Assembly (NCBI GenBank): GCA_033763635.1
Contig: JANRKG010000329.1
Span: 1 to 27,044, forward strand
Direction of reading: 5' to 3'
From: JANRKG01 sp033763635
GTDB lineage: Bacteria > Cyanobacteriota > Cyanobacteriia > GCF-001939115
DNA: 27,044 nucleotides
Within the stretch, counting starts at the first letter, position 1, and every line of letters starts with the position of its first letter. The notes under the pieces were generated by a model. That model made no database searches, had not been told where the DNA came from, and saw nothing but the letters and a program-made list of their open reading frames with translations. Made by a program: the position numbers and the translations under genes. Of the stretch, positions 13,844 to 22,443 are shown in pieces.

Positions 13844-14425
13844 ATGATGTTCATGCCATCTATTTCCTCTCTGGGATTTACATGGGGAGCCGTTGGAGCA
13901 GTTCTAGCACCCTCCCTCATACTCTCCCTGCTTCCCCTTCCATCTCAGGCGATTCAACTGGCAGATGGGACGGTGTATTTTGCCTATCCTCCCCGTCTGG
14001 TGGAGGCTTCTAGCAGTTTCCGCACCATTCGCGCCTGGGGGGCCACCTATTTCTTTACGCTGGCGATTCCACCCAATGCCGGGGAATCGCTACAACGGGT
14101 GACGATCGCCCTGCAACAGGGAGGAGATCCCCCAGACTACAAGCTTCAGGAGAGCAAAGCTTTTGAAGGAACCCGCTGGGAACAAGGCAAAGCGATTCCC
14201 CTAGCTCCTGTGGTAATCGATGCAACCTCCCAAACCCTGTCTGTTGTCTTCAATCCCCCTGTAGAACCGGGAAAAACGGTGACGATCGCCCTCCGTCCCA
14301 GAGAAAATCCCAGTCTGCGGGGAACTTACCTGTTTGGGGTCACGGCCTTTCCGACGGGAGAAAAAGCCTATGGGCAATTTCTCGGATTTGGGCGGTTGAC
14401 CTTCACGGGGGGGCACCGACGGTAA
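13844..14425 (+). CDS. DUF2808 secreted protein (copy 1)
   Basis: A 193-aa exported protein of the DUF2808 family, found mainly in cyanobacteria and without an established function. The signal peptide spans about 1-36, with hydrophobic VLAPSLILSLLPLPSQA and cleavage after SQA. The mature part begins with IQLADGTVYFAYPPRLVEA, followed by WGATYFFTLAIPPNAGESLQRVTI and VTIALRPRENPSLRGTYLFGV, then the end motif YGQFLGFGRLTF; these are the family blocks. It reads as a beta-rich envelope protein. ATG 13844 is followed by further Met codons (residues 2 and 4), so the exact start is open. A close paralogue starts 121 bp downstream, pointing to tandem duplication. A fold such as an envelope beta-sandwich is likely but not shown. 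Confidence 0.88.
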   Translation: MMFMPSISSLGFTWGAVGAVLAPSLILSLLPLPSQAIQLADGTVYFAYPPRLVEASSSFRTIRAWGATYFFTLAIPPNAGESLQRVTIALQQGGDPPDYKLQESKAFEGTRWEQGKAIPLAPVVIDATSQTLSVVFNPPVEPGKTVTIALRPRENPSLRGTYLFGVTAFPTGEKAYGQFLGFGRLTFTGGHRR

Positions 14426-14546
14426 TGGTGAGGGGCCGTTCCATCGCTTATCCCTTTCTCTGGCGTTGGTGACGACACCAAACCTTACGTCTCTATCCGA
14501 TCAATCCTGAATTGCAAATCCTCATCTAACCCTCATCTTTAAAACG

Positions 14547-15119
14547 ATGACTGCTAAAACCTACTTATTCGGAAGCATGATTGCCTTGACCGCAGGACTG
14601 TGGGGCTTCCCCAGTCAGGCGGTGCAATTTCGGGATGGAACCGTGCATTTTGTCCAACCGCCCCGCTTACTGAGCGCTTCGACGACCCAAAAATCGGCCT
14701 ATGCGTGGGGCGCGACTCATTTCTTTTCTTTAGAAGTCCCTGCCAATGCAGGAGAACCCTTGCAACGGGTCACGATCGCCCCCTATCAAGCACCCGATTC
14801 AATTTATTACCTGCTGCGAGAGACGGAAGCCTTTGAGGGGCAGGGATGGCAGGGTGGGCCGCTCCTGACGATTCGGGAAGCCACACAAGACCCACAAACG
14901 CAAGCGGTAACAGTGGTGTTTGATCCGCCCGTGCCTCCGGGTAAGATGGTGACGATCGGCCTACGCCCTAGAGAAAATCCCAGTATTGGCAGCGTCTACC
15001 TGTTTGGGATTACGGCTTACCCAGCAGGGGAGAAAGCGCAGGGGCAGTTTCTTGGCTACGGACGCATTCACTTTTACGATCGAGATTTCTCATTTCGCCG
15101 TTTTCCCTGGTTTCGTTAA
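14547..15119 (+). CDS. DUF2808 secreted protein (copy 2)
   Basis: A 190-aa paralogue of the preceding gene. The signal peptide is residues 1-25 (FGSMIALTAGLWGFPSQA). Shared blocks appear in the same order: DGTVHFVQPPRLLSAS, WGATHFFSLEVPANAGE, LQRVTIA, EAFEG, VTIGLRPRENPSIGS and YLFGITAYPAGEKAQGQFLGYGRI. It differs mainly in the middle (YQAPDSIYYLLRETEAF) and in its aromatic-basic tail FSFRRFPWFR. Both copies are intact and each has its own export signal, so this is a duplication with divergence, not a broken gene. The T2SSF-like gene follows after only 29 bp, which suggests co-transcription. Confidence 0.88.
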   Translation: MTAKTYLFGSMIALTAGLWGFPSQAVQFRDGTVHFVQPPRLLSASTTQKSAYAWGATHFFSLEVPANAGEPLQRVTIAPYQAPDSIYYLLRETEAFEGQGWQGGPLLTIREATQDPQTQAVTVVFDPPVPPGKMVTIGLRPRENPSIGSVYLFGITAYPAGEKAQGQFLGYGRIHFYDRDFSFRRFPWFR

Positions 15120-15148
15120 AGTCAGGGGTTGAACCATCCGGGGGAGCG

Positions 15149-16096
15149 ATGCCGCACCTTTCTCTCAAACAACGGGCAATTTTCTTTCGCGAATTGGCAG
15201 CCCTCTTAAATTCGGGGCTATCTCTCCACCACAGCTTGGGGATGGCCGGAAAGGGCATGGGGAAACCCTTTCAGCAGCACTTGCAAGCAATGGGACAGGC
15301 GATCGCCGCGGGAGAGGCGTTGGCTCCGGTGATGGGTCGCTATCCCCAATACTTTGACGGTTGGACGGTCAGCTTGATTCGGTTGGCAGAATACAGTGGG
15401 CTGTTGGGCGAGGTGTGTCGCCGGTTGGCAGACCTGACGGAGGAACAACAGCGACGACAGCGACTTTACCAATCGCTTCAAATGAATGTTCTGACCACCC
15501 TGGTCAGTCTGCTCCTGATTACAGCCGTTTTGGGGCGGGGCGTTTCCTGGTTGACACACCCCTGGTTCTGGCTCCTGATCGTTGCCCTGGTGGTACTTTT
15601 GGGATTGTCTCAACGTTGGCTGGGGTCGAAAGTCTTTAAACAGGGATGGCACCCATCCCTCTCCCACCTGCCGCTGATCGGCCCACTCCTCGAAATCCGA
15701 TCGCTCCTCCTTCTGTCGGACCTGGCCTTGCCCCTGAGTTGTGGCGTGCCCCTCTTGACGGCTGTAGAGTTGTTGCGCGATCGAGTGACCGATCGCCGTC
15801 TTGCTAGCCATCTGGGACGGGCTGCCCGTCAAATCCGGCAGGGGCGATCCCTGGGGGAGAGTCTCCAGGGGCAGGTTGCGCCGATCGCCCTTCAGATGAT
15901 TCGCACGGGGGAGGAGACGGGCAATCTGGAAGGCATGCTGACCAAGTTGGGAGAATATTACGAAGGGGAAATGGAACGGTTGTTGCGTCAGGCACAAGTT
16001 TTCTTACGCCTCATTAGCTTGCTTGCTTTTGCAGGACTGGTGTTGATGCTGGGTCTACAAATGATTGCTACTTTTCCGAAAGCATTGCCGGATTAA
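15149..16096 (+). CDS. Short type II secretion F (GspF/PilC-like) membrane protein
   Basis: An inner-membrane protein of 315 aa of the T2SSF superfamily, whose full-length members form the platform of type IV pili and type II secretion. Two T2SSF halves are seen: about 5-110 (FFRELAALLNSGLSLHHSL, then WTVSLIRLAEYSGLLGEVCRRLADL) and about 178-305 (LLLLSDLALPLSCGVPLLTAVELL, then ALQMIRTGEETGNLEGMLTKLGEYYEGEMERLL). Between them lie two membrane segments (about 112-156), and a third closes the protein (about 287-309). It is some 90 residues shorter than typical PilC, mainly lacking the N-terminal cytoplasmic extension. No pilB, pilT or pseudopilin gene is nearby. GGGGGAG lies 2 nt before ATG 15149. 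It probably belongs with the DUF2808 pair upstream and the SH3-DUF2927 gene downstream. Confidence 0.88.
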   Translation: MPHLSLKQRAIFFRELAALLNSGLSLHHSLGMAGKGMGKPFQQHLQAMGQAIAAGEALAPVMGRYPQYFDGWTVSLIRLAEYSGLLGEVCRRLADLTEEQQRRQRLYQSLQMNVLTTLVSLLLITAVLGRGVSWLTHPWFWLLIVALVVLLGLSQRWLGSKVFKQGWHPSLSHLPLIGPLLEIRSLLLLSDLALPLSCGVPLLTAVELLRDRVTDRRLASHLGRAARQIRQGRSLGESLQGQVAPIALQMIRTGEETGNLEGMLTKLGEYYEGEMERLLRQAQVFLRLISLLAFAGLVLMLGLQMIATFPKALPD

Positions 16097-16155
16097 GCCT
16101 TTCTGTTGTTGAAATCTGTTAAAGTAGTACATGTGACTCAGTTATTTAACTGATG

Positions 16156-16160
16156 AAGGA
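16156..16160 (+). promoter_or_regulatory. Ribosome-binding site deciding the SH3-DUF2927 start
   Basis: AAGGA ten bases before ATG 16171. An in-frame ATG at 16153 lies upstream of this site and has no site of its own. Confidence 0.55.
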
Positions 16161-16170
16161 CGAACTTAAA

Positions 16171-17124
16171 ATGTGGATCGTCCGGGGTTTTCTCCTGCTC
16201 GTAGCGATGGGAGTTATCCTGGCCTATCGATTGGGGGCAATCCTTCCCGATTCCCTCTGGAGCAGGGTTCCTCGCTGGAAGTTTGAGAAATCCCCTCAGG
16301 GGTCGCTGCGAGGGGTTGTGTACTACCCAGAACGTCCCCTTGCCCTGCGAACCACACCAACCCAGATGGGAGAAGCCAAAGGCGATCGGCTTCATGTCGG
16401 TGATTCGGTAGAGGTAGTGGATGAAATGCGGGACCCGGAAGGGTGTCTCTGGGCCAAACTGGAAACTCAATCGGGAAAGACAGGGTGGGTACGACGATCG
16501 CAGTTACGACTCCAGATGGTGGATTACACCCAAGAGGAACAACTGGAGTATTTTTTAGAAATTGCGCTGGGAGGGGAGTTCAGGTTCGTTAGCCCCCAAA
16601 TTCGCAAGTGGCTAGAGCCAGTCCGTATTCAGGTTTATGGCAACCCGACTCCTCAGGATCGACAAACCTTACGGGAAGTGCTGTGTGATTTGAACGGGGT
16701 GACGGGTGAGGTGCAGTTAAGCCTGGTCGAGGATAAGCCCAATGTGCGTCTTTACTTCGTGCCTGAATCCGACTTTGCCCGCTATGAACCCAATTACCGT
16801 CCCGTCAACTATGGGTTTTTCTGGGTCCAGTGGGACGATCGCCATCGCATTACCCAGGCTAAAATCTTAATCTCTACGGAAGGAATCAATCAACAGGAAC
16901 GCTCTCACCTCATTCGTGAGGAAATCACTCAATCTCTGGGTTTAATGCAGGATTCTTACCGAGATCAGCGCAGTATTTTCTACCAACCCTGGACGACAAC
17001 GACCGAGTATGCCGATATTGATTGGGCCTTAATTGAACTGCTCTATTACCCTCAAGTTCTGCCCGGAATGACCCGATCGCAGTTGCTCCAGATTTTGCGA
17101 AAGCCTGATAAAACGCTAGAATAA
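16171..17124 (+). CDS. Membrane-anchored SH3 and DUF2927 domain protein
   Basis: A 317-aa protein with an N-terminal membrane anchor (WIVRGFLLLVAMGVILAYRL). About residues 48-114 form a bacterial SH3 domain: GVVYYPERPLALRTTPTQMG, then LHVGDSVEVVDEM, then LWAKLETQSGKTGWVRRSQLRL. The rest (122-305) matches DUF2927, a putative zinc-peptidase-like family: the block HLIREEITQSLGLMQDS followed by SIFY and then LIELLYYPQVLPGMTRSQ is the family pattern. The usual gluzincin HExxH is not present; the Glu pair at 250-251 is the only counterpart I see. The protein would face the periplasm, where the SH3 domain could bind peptidoglycan or peptide stems. ATG 16171 is preferred because of AAGGA at 16156-16160. 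It lies 74 bp after the T2SSF-like gene. Confidence 0.78.
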   Translation: MWIVRGFLLLVAMGVILAYRLGAILPDSLWSRVPRWKFEKSPQGSLRGVVYYPERPLALRTTPTQMGEAKGDRLHVGDSVEVVDEMRDPEGCLWAKLETQSGKTGWVRRSQLRLQMVDYTQEEQLEYFLEIALGGEFRFVSPQIRKWLEPVRIQVYGNPTPQDRQTLREVLCDLNGVTGEVQLSLVEDKPNVRLYFVPESDFARYEPNYRPVNYGFFWVQWDDRHRITQAKILISTEGINQQERSHLIREEITQSLGLMQDSYRDQRSIFYQPWTTTTEYADIDWALIELLYYPQVLPGMTRSQLLQILRKPDKTLE

Positions 17125-17282
17125 CCTTTAAGTCAAAATCATTTCGAGTTTGATTTAGAAGATTTAATTCCTCATCGGATCTTCAGATTTTATCTTTAAC
17201 CTTTGCTTAAATCTGTTTCTTATCCCTATTTTACCGAGACCCTAGCACCCCGTTTCCCCTACTCTCTAACGGTTGTATAGAC

Positions 17283-18584
17283 TTGACTGACTTACAATTT
17301 GCGCCCTCCGAATTTTCGGCCAATTTTCCGGCTAATGTGATCAAACTGGACAATGGGCTAACCCTCATTCACCAGGAGATTCCCACCTCTGCTGTCGCGG
17401 TGGTTGATATCTGGGTCCGTGCTGGGGCAACGGTTGAGCCAGATTACTGGCCCGGAATGGCTCATTTTCTAGAGCACATGATTTTCAAGGGCACCCAGCA
17501 TATTCCTCCCGGTGAGTTCGATCGCGTGATTGAGAACCGGGGCGGAATCACGAATGCAGCCACCAGCTACGACTACGCCCATTTCTTCATTACGACTGCC
17601 AATGCCTATTTGCCGGAAACCCTGCCCTATTTGGCGGAGTTAGTCTTACATCCAGCGATTCCAGAAGCGGAGTTTTCACGGGAACGGGATGTGGTGTTAG
17701 AAGAAATTCGCCAATCCCTGGACGATCCAGATATGGTGGGTTTACAAGCCCTCTCCCAAATGGTATACCAGTACCATCCCTATGGTCGTTCCATTTTAGG
17801 GAATGAGTATGGATTGATGCAGCAATCACCGGATGCGATGCGGAGCTTTCACCATACCCATTACCAACCTGAGAATATGTCGGTGGTGATTGTGGGCAAT
17901 CTAAAACAAGAGGTTGCCTGTGAACTGGTGAGCGAATCCTTTCAGGATTTTTCTCCCCGATGCTACTGCCCAATTAGCGAACTGGAGGCCGAACCCCCAA
18001 TTACGGGAATTCGCCGTCAGGAGTTGGTGCTGCCCAGGTTGGAAGAAGCCCGTCTGATGATGGCCTGGATTGGACCGGGGTTAGAATCTACCTTCAGTGG
18101 AGAGATGCTGCGAGATGCCTGTGGGCTGGATCTCATCTCTGTTTTGTTGACAGAGGGGCGATCGTCCCGGCTCGTGCGAGAGTTACGGGAAGACCGTCAG
18201 TTGGTTTATGGGATCGCCAGTAGCTTCAGTCTTCAGCGCGATTCCAGCCTGTTTACGATTACAGCCTGGTTAGATCTGAATATGCTGGATCGGGTAGAGG
18301 CGATCATTTGCGATCGATTGTCCCAACTCATCTCCCAACCCATCTCCGAACTGGAATTAGCCCGTTGTAAACGGTTCCTCTCAAATGACTTTGTATTTTC
18401 AACCGAGATCCCCAGTCAACTAGCGGGACTCTATGGCTACTACAGCACGATCGCCCGACCGGAAATGGCTCTGGCCTATCCTGCTCTCGTGCAATCCCTA
18501 CAAGTAGAGGATTTGCGACAACTGGCGAGTCGTTACCTTTCCCCCTATCACTATGCAGCAACGGTTTTAAAGCCGCTCGTATAA
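17283..18584 (+). CDS. M16 family zinc peptidase, catalytic subunit
   Basis: A 433-aa M16B-type (processing-peptidase-like) metalloprotease. The inverted zinc motif HxxEH is intact: His61-Phe-Leu-Glu64-His65 in MAHFLEHMIFKGT. The distal zinc-ligand glutamate is in VVLEEIRQSL (Glu140 or Glu141). Two M16 halves are present: about 20-170 and a C-terminal M16_C half about 175-360. No signal peptide is seen, so it is probably cytoplasmic. No ATG lies near the N-terminus; TTG 17283 opens the frame and the conserved region begins about NVIKLDNGLTLIHQE, so the start is tentative. Its partner, lacking the zinc motif, follows 117 bp downstream. Together they resemble the heterodimeric bacterial M16B pairs in which one chain cleaves and the other shapes the cavity. 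Candidate substrates are short peptides or signal/transit-type peptides. Confidence 0.93.
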   Translation: MTDLQFAPSEFSANFPANVIKLDNGLTLIHQEIPTSAVAVVDIWVRAGATVEPDYWPGMAHFLEHMIFKGTQHIPPGEFDRVIENRGGITNAATSYDYAHFFITTANAYLPETLPYLAELVLHPAIPEAEFSRERDVVLEEIRQSLDDPDMVGLQALSQMVYQYHPYGRSILGNEYGLMQQSPDAMRSFHHTHYQPENMSVVIVGNLKQEVACELVSESFQDFSPRCYCPISELEAEPPITGIRRQELVLPRLEEARLMMAWIGPGLESTFSGEMLRDACGLDLISVLLTEGRSSRLVRELREDRQLVYGIASSFSLQRDSSLFTITAWLDLNMLDRVEAIICDRLSQLISQPISELELARCKRFLSNDFVFSTEIPSQLAGLYGYYSTIARPEMALAYPALVQSLQVEDLRQLASRYLSPYHYAATVLKPLV

Positions 18585-18701
18585 AACCGGGCTAAAAGCT
18601 CCGAGAAAAGAACTTCTCCTGCATTGAATAGAAAGGGCTTACGACGGGTTCAGGACAAGTATTGCGAATTATAAAGGCGACCATAAAGGAAGATTATTAA
18701 C

Positions 18702-19982
18702 GTGGCTTCAGGTGTGACCGCATTGCAGGAACGGCAGATTCATCGAGTTGTTTTGAATAACGGAATTGTTGTTCTGGCAACAGAAAACCCAACCGCCGAT
18801 ATCATTTCAACCCGTATGTTTCTCCGGGCAGGGAGTCGCTGGGAGACTTCAGACCAGGCAGGAATTTCCCATCTCGTTGCAACTGTTTTGACCAAAGGAA
18901 CTGATCAGCTTTCTTCCCAGGATATTGCTGAGCGGGTGGAATCTGTCGGGGCCAGTCTGGGAACAGATGCCGGAACAGACTATTTTCTACTCAGCCTCAA
19001 AACCGTTACGTCTGATTTTCCAGATATTTTGAATCTGGCAGGGCAACTGTTGCGATCAGCGAGTTTCCCCGAACCCGAAGTTGAACTAGAACGTCACCTC
19101 ACCCTCCAGGCAATCCGCTCCCAGCAAGAACAACCCTTTACCCTGGCTCTAGATCAGTTTCGGCAGGCCCTCTACCGTCACCATCCCTACGCCCTCTCTC
19201 CCCTCGGCACCTTCGATTCCGTGTCCCGTCTCAATCGAGATGCACTGGTGGCTTACCATCAAACCTACTTCCGTCCCGATAATCTGGTCATCAGCTTGTG
19301 TGGACGCATTGCCCCGGAAGCAGCGATCGCTTTAATTGAAGAAACCTTCGGGGATTGGGAAAAACCCGCCTCCGACCTCCCCTATCCACTGATCCCCGAA
19401 CTAGACTTTGCCCCCGCCACCGTCACCCGCCCCCTGGACACCCAACAATCGATCGTGATGCTGGGATATCCCGCTGCGTCCGTGCGCCATCCCGACTATG
19501 CAACCCTCAAGCTATTGAATACTTACCTGGGCAATGGTCTCTCCAGTCGCTTGTTTGTAGAATTGCGAGAGAAGCGAGGACTGGCTTACGAAGTTTCTGC
19601 CTTCTATCCTACCCGGTTGGATACTTCCCAGTTCGCGATGTACATGGGAACGGCTCCCGATAACACGGTGATTGCCTTAGAAGGCATGTACCAGGAGATC
19701 GATCGCCTGCGGACCACCCTCTTAAGTGACTCTGAGCTGCAATCTGCCAAAAATAAGTTATTGGGTCAGTATGCGTTAGGAAAACAAACCAATGCCCAGG
19801 TCGCCCATTTAGTGGGTTGGTATGAAGCGTTAGGACTGGGATTAGAGTTTGATACCCAGTTTCAGGAACAGGTAGCAGCGGTTACACCCGAAATGGCGCA
19901 AATCGCAGCGAGTCAACACTTTACAACCCCTTACATCTCCCTCGTGGGTCCCCCACAGGCGATCGGCCAGATTGCCCCCTGA
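18702..19982 (+). CDS. M16 family peptidase-like protein, non-catalytic partner
   Basis: A 426-aa M16B paralogue. Where the upstream gene has HxxEH, this protein has His57-Leu-Val-Ala60-Thr61 (AGISHLVATVLTKGT): the base Glu and the second zinc His are lost. It keeps the R/Y pair of the C-terminal half, Arg292 and Tyr296 (ELREKRGLAYEVSAFY), which in M16B dimers reaches across to bind the substrate. That pattern (no zinc site, R/Y kept) is the signature of the non-catalytic subunit. The protein is full length, so this is specialisation and not decay. GTG 18702 is used, with AAGGAAG nine bases upstream. Distance to the catalytic gene is 117 bp; no terminator is seen between them, so they may be co-transcribed. 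Confidence 0.92.
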   Translation: MASGVTALQERQIHRVVLNNGIVVLATENPTADIISTRMFLRAGSRWETSDQAGISHLVATVLTKGTDQLSSQDIAERVESVGASLGTDAGTDYFLLSLKTVTSDFPDILNLAGQLLRSASFPEPEVELERHLTLQAIRSQQEQPFTLALDQFRQALYRHHPYALSPLGTFDSVSRLNRDALVAYHQTYFRPDNLVISLCGRIAPEAAIALIEETFGDWEKPASDLPYPLIPELDFAPATVTRPLDTQQSIVMLGYPAASVRHPDYATLKLLNTYLGNGLSSRLFVELREKRGLAYEVSAFYPTRLDTSQFAMYMGTAPDNTVIALEGMYQEIDRLRTTLLSDSELQSAKNKLLGQYALGKQTNAQVAHLVGWYEALGLGLEFDTQFQEQVAAVTPEMAQIAASQHFTTPYISLVGPPQAIGQIAP

Positions 19983-20208
19983 CCGACTTAAACACCCTCA
20001 AACTCAGCGGTTGACTCAGGTTTCTTCAGCAACTCTTAAGCTCATTCTCAAGACGGTTCTGATGGGAAAGCGGATAATCCAAATAGCGTGAAAGTCAGAC
20101 CATTTGTTTTTGACTGTTTTCAATTAATGGCGGGGGTGCAGGTTGCATCGATACCACATTTCTTGTAGCAATCATTCATGAGTGGGTATCATCAGAACGA
20201 TTTGGGTT

Positions 20209-22197
20209 ATGAGTATTCAGTGTGGGCGGGAGATTTGTGGCAATCTTCAAACTTCAGAATCGCGGGAGTGGTTAGTTACCAATGGCATTGGAGGATACGC
20301 ATCCGGAACAATCGCGGGTCTCCTCACCCGTCGCTATCACGGTCTATTAGTCGCTGCCCTGAAGCCTCCCCTGGGACGCACCCTGTTATTTACAAAGCTG
20401 GATGAAACGATTCAGTATGCTGATCGCTTCTATACCCTCCACACAAACCGCTGGGCGGACGGCAGTATCGGTTCGGAAGGGTATCGCCATTTGGAGCGCT
20501 TTACGTTAGAAGGAACAGTGCCCGTTTGGTCCTACGCCTGTGCTGATGCATTACTAGAGAAGCGCGTCTGGATGCAACAGGGAGCCAACACGACCTACAT
20601 CCAGTATTCGCTGAAACGGGCCACGCGCCCCATGAGCCTCTCCCTTAAAGCAATGGTCAATTATCGGGACTATCACGGGAGTACCAGGGGCCGGGGCTGG
20701 CAAATGTCGATCACTCCCACCGATCGAGGCATTTGTGTCACTGCCTATCCGCAAGCTGTGCCCCTCTATATCCTGAGCAGTCAAGGAACCGTTGTTCCCC
20801 AGCACCATTGGTATTACGGCTTTGATCTGGCGATTGAGCGCTACCGAGGTCTCAGCCATACGGAAGACCACCTCCATGCCGCGACCTTTCAGGTCACCCT
20901 GGCAGCAGGAGAAACGGTGACGATCGTTGCCAATGCAGGAAGTAAGGCCAGTGTGGATGGGGATATGGCTTTGCGGGTGCGGCGGGCCTATGAGCAAAAG
21001 TTAATCGGTTTCTGGAAGATTAACCGCCCTGCCACTGCCCGGGAAACGCCAGAATGGATTTCCCAACTCGTTCTGGCAGCCGATCAATTTGTGGTGGACC
21101 GCCCCCTATTGGATGACCCGAATGGGAAAACCATTCTCGCGGGCTACCCCTGGTTTAGTGATTGGGGGCGAGATACGATGATCAGCCTACCAGGGTTAAC
21201 CCTGGTAACAGGTCGCCCGGAGATCGCTCGCTCCATTCTTCACACCTATGCACGGTATGTACATCAGGGCATGTTGCCCAATCGCTTTCCCGATGCCGGG
21301 GAGGAGCCAGAATACAATACTGTGGATGCGACCCTCTGGTATTTTCAAGCCGTTAGAGCCTATTACATGGCGACAGAGGATGAAGACTTGCTACGGAATT
21401 TGTTTCCGGTTCTGGCGGAAATTATTGATTGGCATTGTCGGGGCACTCGTTACAATATCCACCTCGATCCTGCTGATGGTCTGCTTTATGCTGGCGAACC
21501 GGGGGTGCAACTGACCTGGATGGATGCCAAAGTCGGGGATTGGGTTGTTACCCCCCGCACGGGTAAGCCCATCGAAGTCAATGCTCTCTGGTACAACGCA
21601 GTCCGGATCATGGCCCAAATTGCCCGTCGCATTGGCAAACCCTATCAGGAATATGAAGCCATTGCCGATCGCGCCCTGGCTAGATTCTCCCGATTCTGGA
21701 ACGGGGATCTGGGGTACTGCTACGACGTACTTGATGGGCCGGGAGGCGACGATGCTTCTCTCCGGCCCAATCAATTGCTAGCGGTGTCTCTCCCCGAAAG
21801 TCCCTTCTCGCCTGCCCAACAAGAGGCGATCGTGGATGTATGCGGACGGGCACTGCTCACTTCCCACGGGTTACGTTCCCTGGCTCCTGACCATCCCCAA
21901 TATCAGGGGCGATACGGTGGCAATCCCCTTCAACGGGATGGAGCCTACCACCAGGGAACGGTGTGGGGTTGGTTCTTGGGTCCATTTGTATTAGCCCATT
22001 TGCGGGTTCATGGAGACTTGACCCAGGCCCGTCAATTTCTGGAGCCGATGGCCCATCATCTTTTGGCCCACGGGATGGGCAGCCTGAGCGAGATTTTTGA
22101 GGGAGATGCACCCATGCCCCCCAGGGGATGCATTGCCCAGGCGTGGACCGTGGCAGAAGTCCTGCGCGTGTGGAGGGCGATCGATGAGCGATCGTGA
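20209..22197 (+). CDS. Glycogen debranching enzyme, amylo-alpha-1,6-glucosidase (GH133)
   Basis: Hydrolyses alpha-1,6 branch points of glycogen, in the cytoplasm. It has 662 aa, as in the archaeal/bacterial GDE_N plus GDE_C type. The N-terminal beta domain opens with REWLVTNGIGGYASGTIAGL and RRYHGLLVAALKPP. The (alpha/alpha)6 catalytic domain starts near residue 285 and holds GYPWFSDWGRDTMI (from 312), GMLPNRFPDAGEEPEYNTVD, TWMDAKVGDWVVTPRTGK with PIEVNALWYNA (Glu456) and QRDGAYHQGTVWGW (575-588). Start: ATG 20209 gives MSIQCGREICGN, which fits the family's beginning; GTG 20182 adds nine residues and an out-of-frame ATG at 20179 overlaps it. Neither has a clear ribosome-binding site. It is distinct from the GlgX isoamylase family. 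It stands alone, 14 kb from glgB. Confidence 0.95.
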   Translation: MSIQCGREICGNLQTSESREWLVTNGIGGYASGTIAGLLTRRYHGLLVAALKPPLGRTLLFTKLDETIQYADRFYTLHTNRWADGSIGSEGYRHLERFTLEGTVPVWSYACADALLEKRVWMQQGANTTYIQYSLKRATRPMSLSLKAMVNYRDYHGSTRGRGWQMSITPTDRGICVTAYPQAVPLYILSSQGTVVPQHHWYYGFDLAIERYRGLSHTEDHLHAATFQVTLAAGETVTIVANAGSKASVDGDMALRVRRAYEQKLIGFWKINRPATARETPEWISQLVLAADQFVVDRPLLDDPNGKTILAGYPWFSDWGRDTMISLPGLTLVTGRPEIARSILHTYARYVHQGMLPNRFPDAGEEPEYNTVDATLWYFQAVRAYYMATEDEDLLRNLFPVLAEIIDWHCRGTRYNIHLDPADGLLYAGEPGVQLTWMDAKVGDWVVTPRTGKPIEVNALWYNAVRIMAQIARRIGKPYQEYEAIADRALARFSRFWNGDLGYCYDVLDGPGGDDASLRPNQLLAVSLPESPFSPAQQEAIVDVCGRALLTSHGLRSLAPDHPQYQGRYGGNPLQRDGAYHQGTVWGWFLGPFVLAHLRVHGDLTQARQFLEPMAHHLLAHGMGSLSEIFEGDAPMPPRGCIAQAWTVAEVLRVWRAIDERS

Positions 22198-22443
22198 GCA
22201 TTCGATCGGGAGCTTTACAAGGTTAAAGGAGATACAATTTCCCTGAAAAAGGGGAATGATAAAGAAAATAGGATTGGGGTATAAAAAACACACTCTAGTG
22301 CAGGTTGCCCAGCCAATGCAGGTAATCTTCTTCTGTCTCAATGCCGATCTACGAGGTTCGGAATTTACATCCTCAGGCTAGTAGGCACACAGCAAGTTAG
22401 AGATGTCACAATAGTTAAAACTCCCACTAGGAAATTGGCAATT

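Noticed and set aside
13844..15119. The two DUF2808 genes as one gene split by a frameshift
   Set aside because: Each has its own signal peptide, full set of family blocks and stop; they are tandem paralogues.
15218..15997. 259-aa minus-strand frame inside the T2SSF-like gene
   Set aside because: Antisense to a clear membrane protein; the translated frame is Gln/Pro-rich with no known motif and no ribosome-binding site.
18702..19982. Second M16 gene as a pseudogene because the zinc motif is missing
   Set aside because: It is full length, in frame and keeps the R/Y substrate pair, as known non-catalytic subunits do.
20178..20405. 75-aa frame starting at ATG 20179, overlapping the debranching enzyme start
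   Set aside because: It runs through the conserved N-terminal beta domain of the enzyme in another frame, and has no recognisable content.
22295..22350. Minus-strand frame ending IETEEDYLHWLGNLH, like the end of an antitoxin
   Set aside because: A stop lies two codons before it, no start codon fits and only 17 codons are open; no toxin gene is near.
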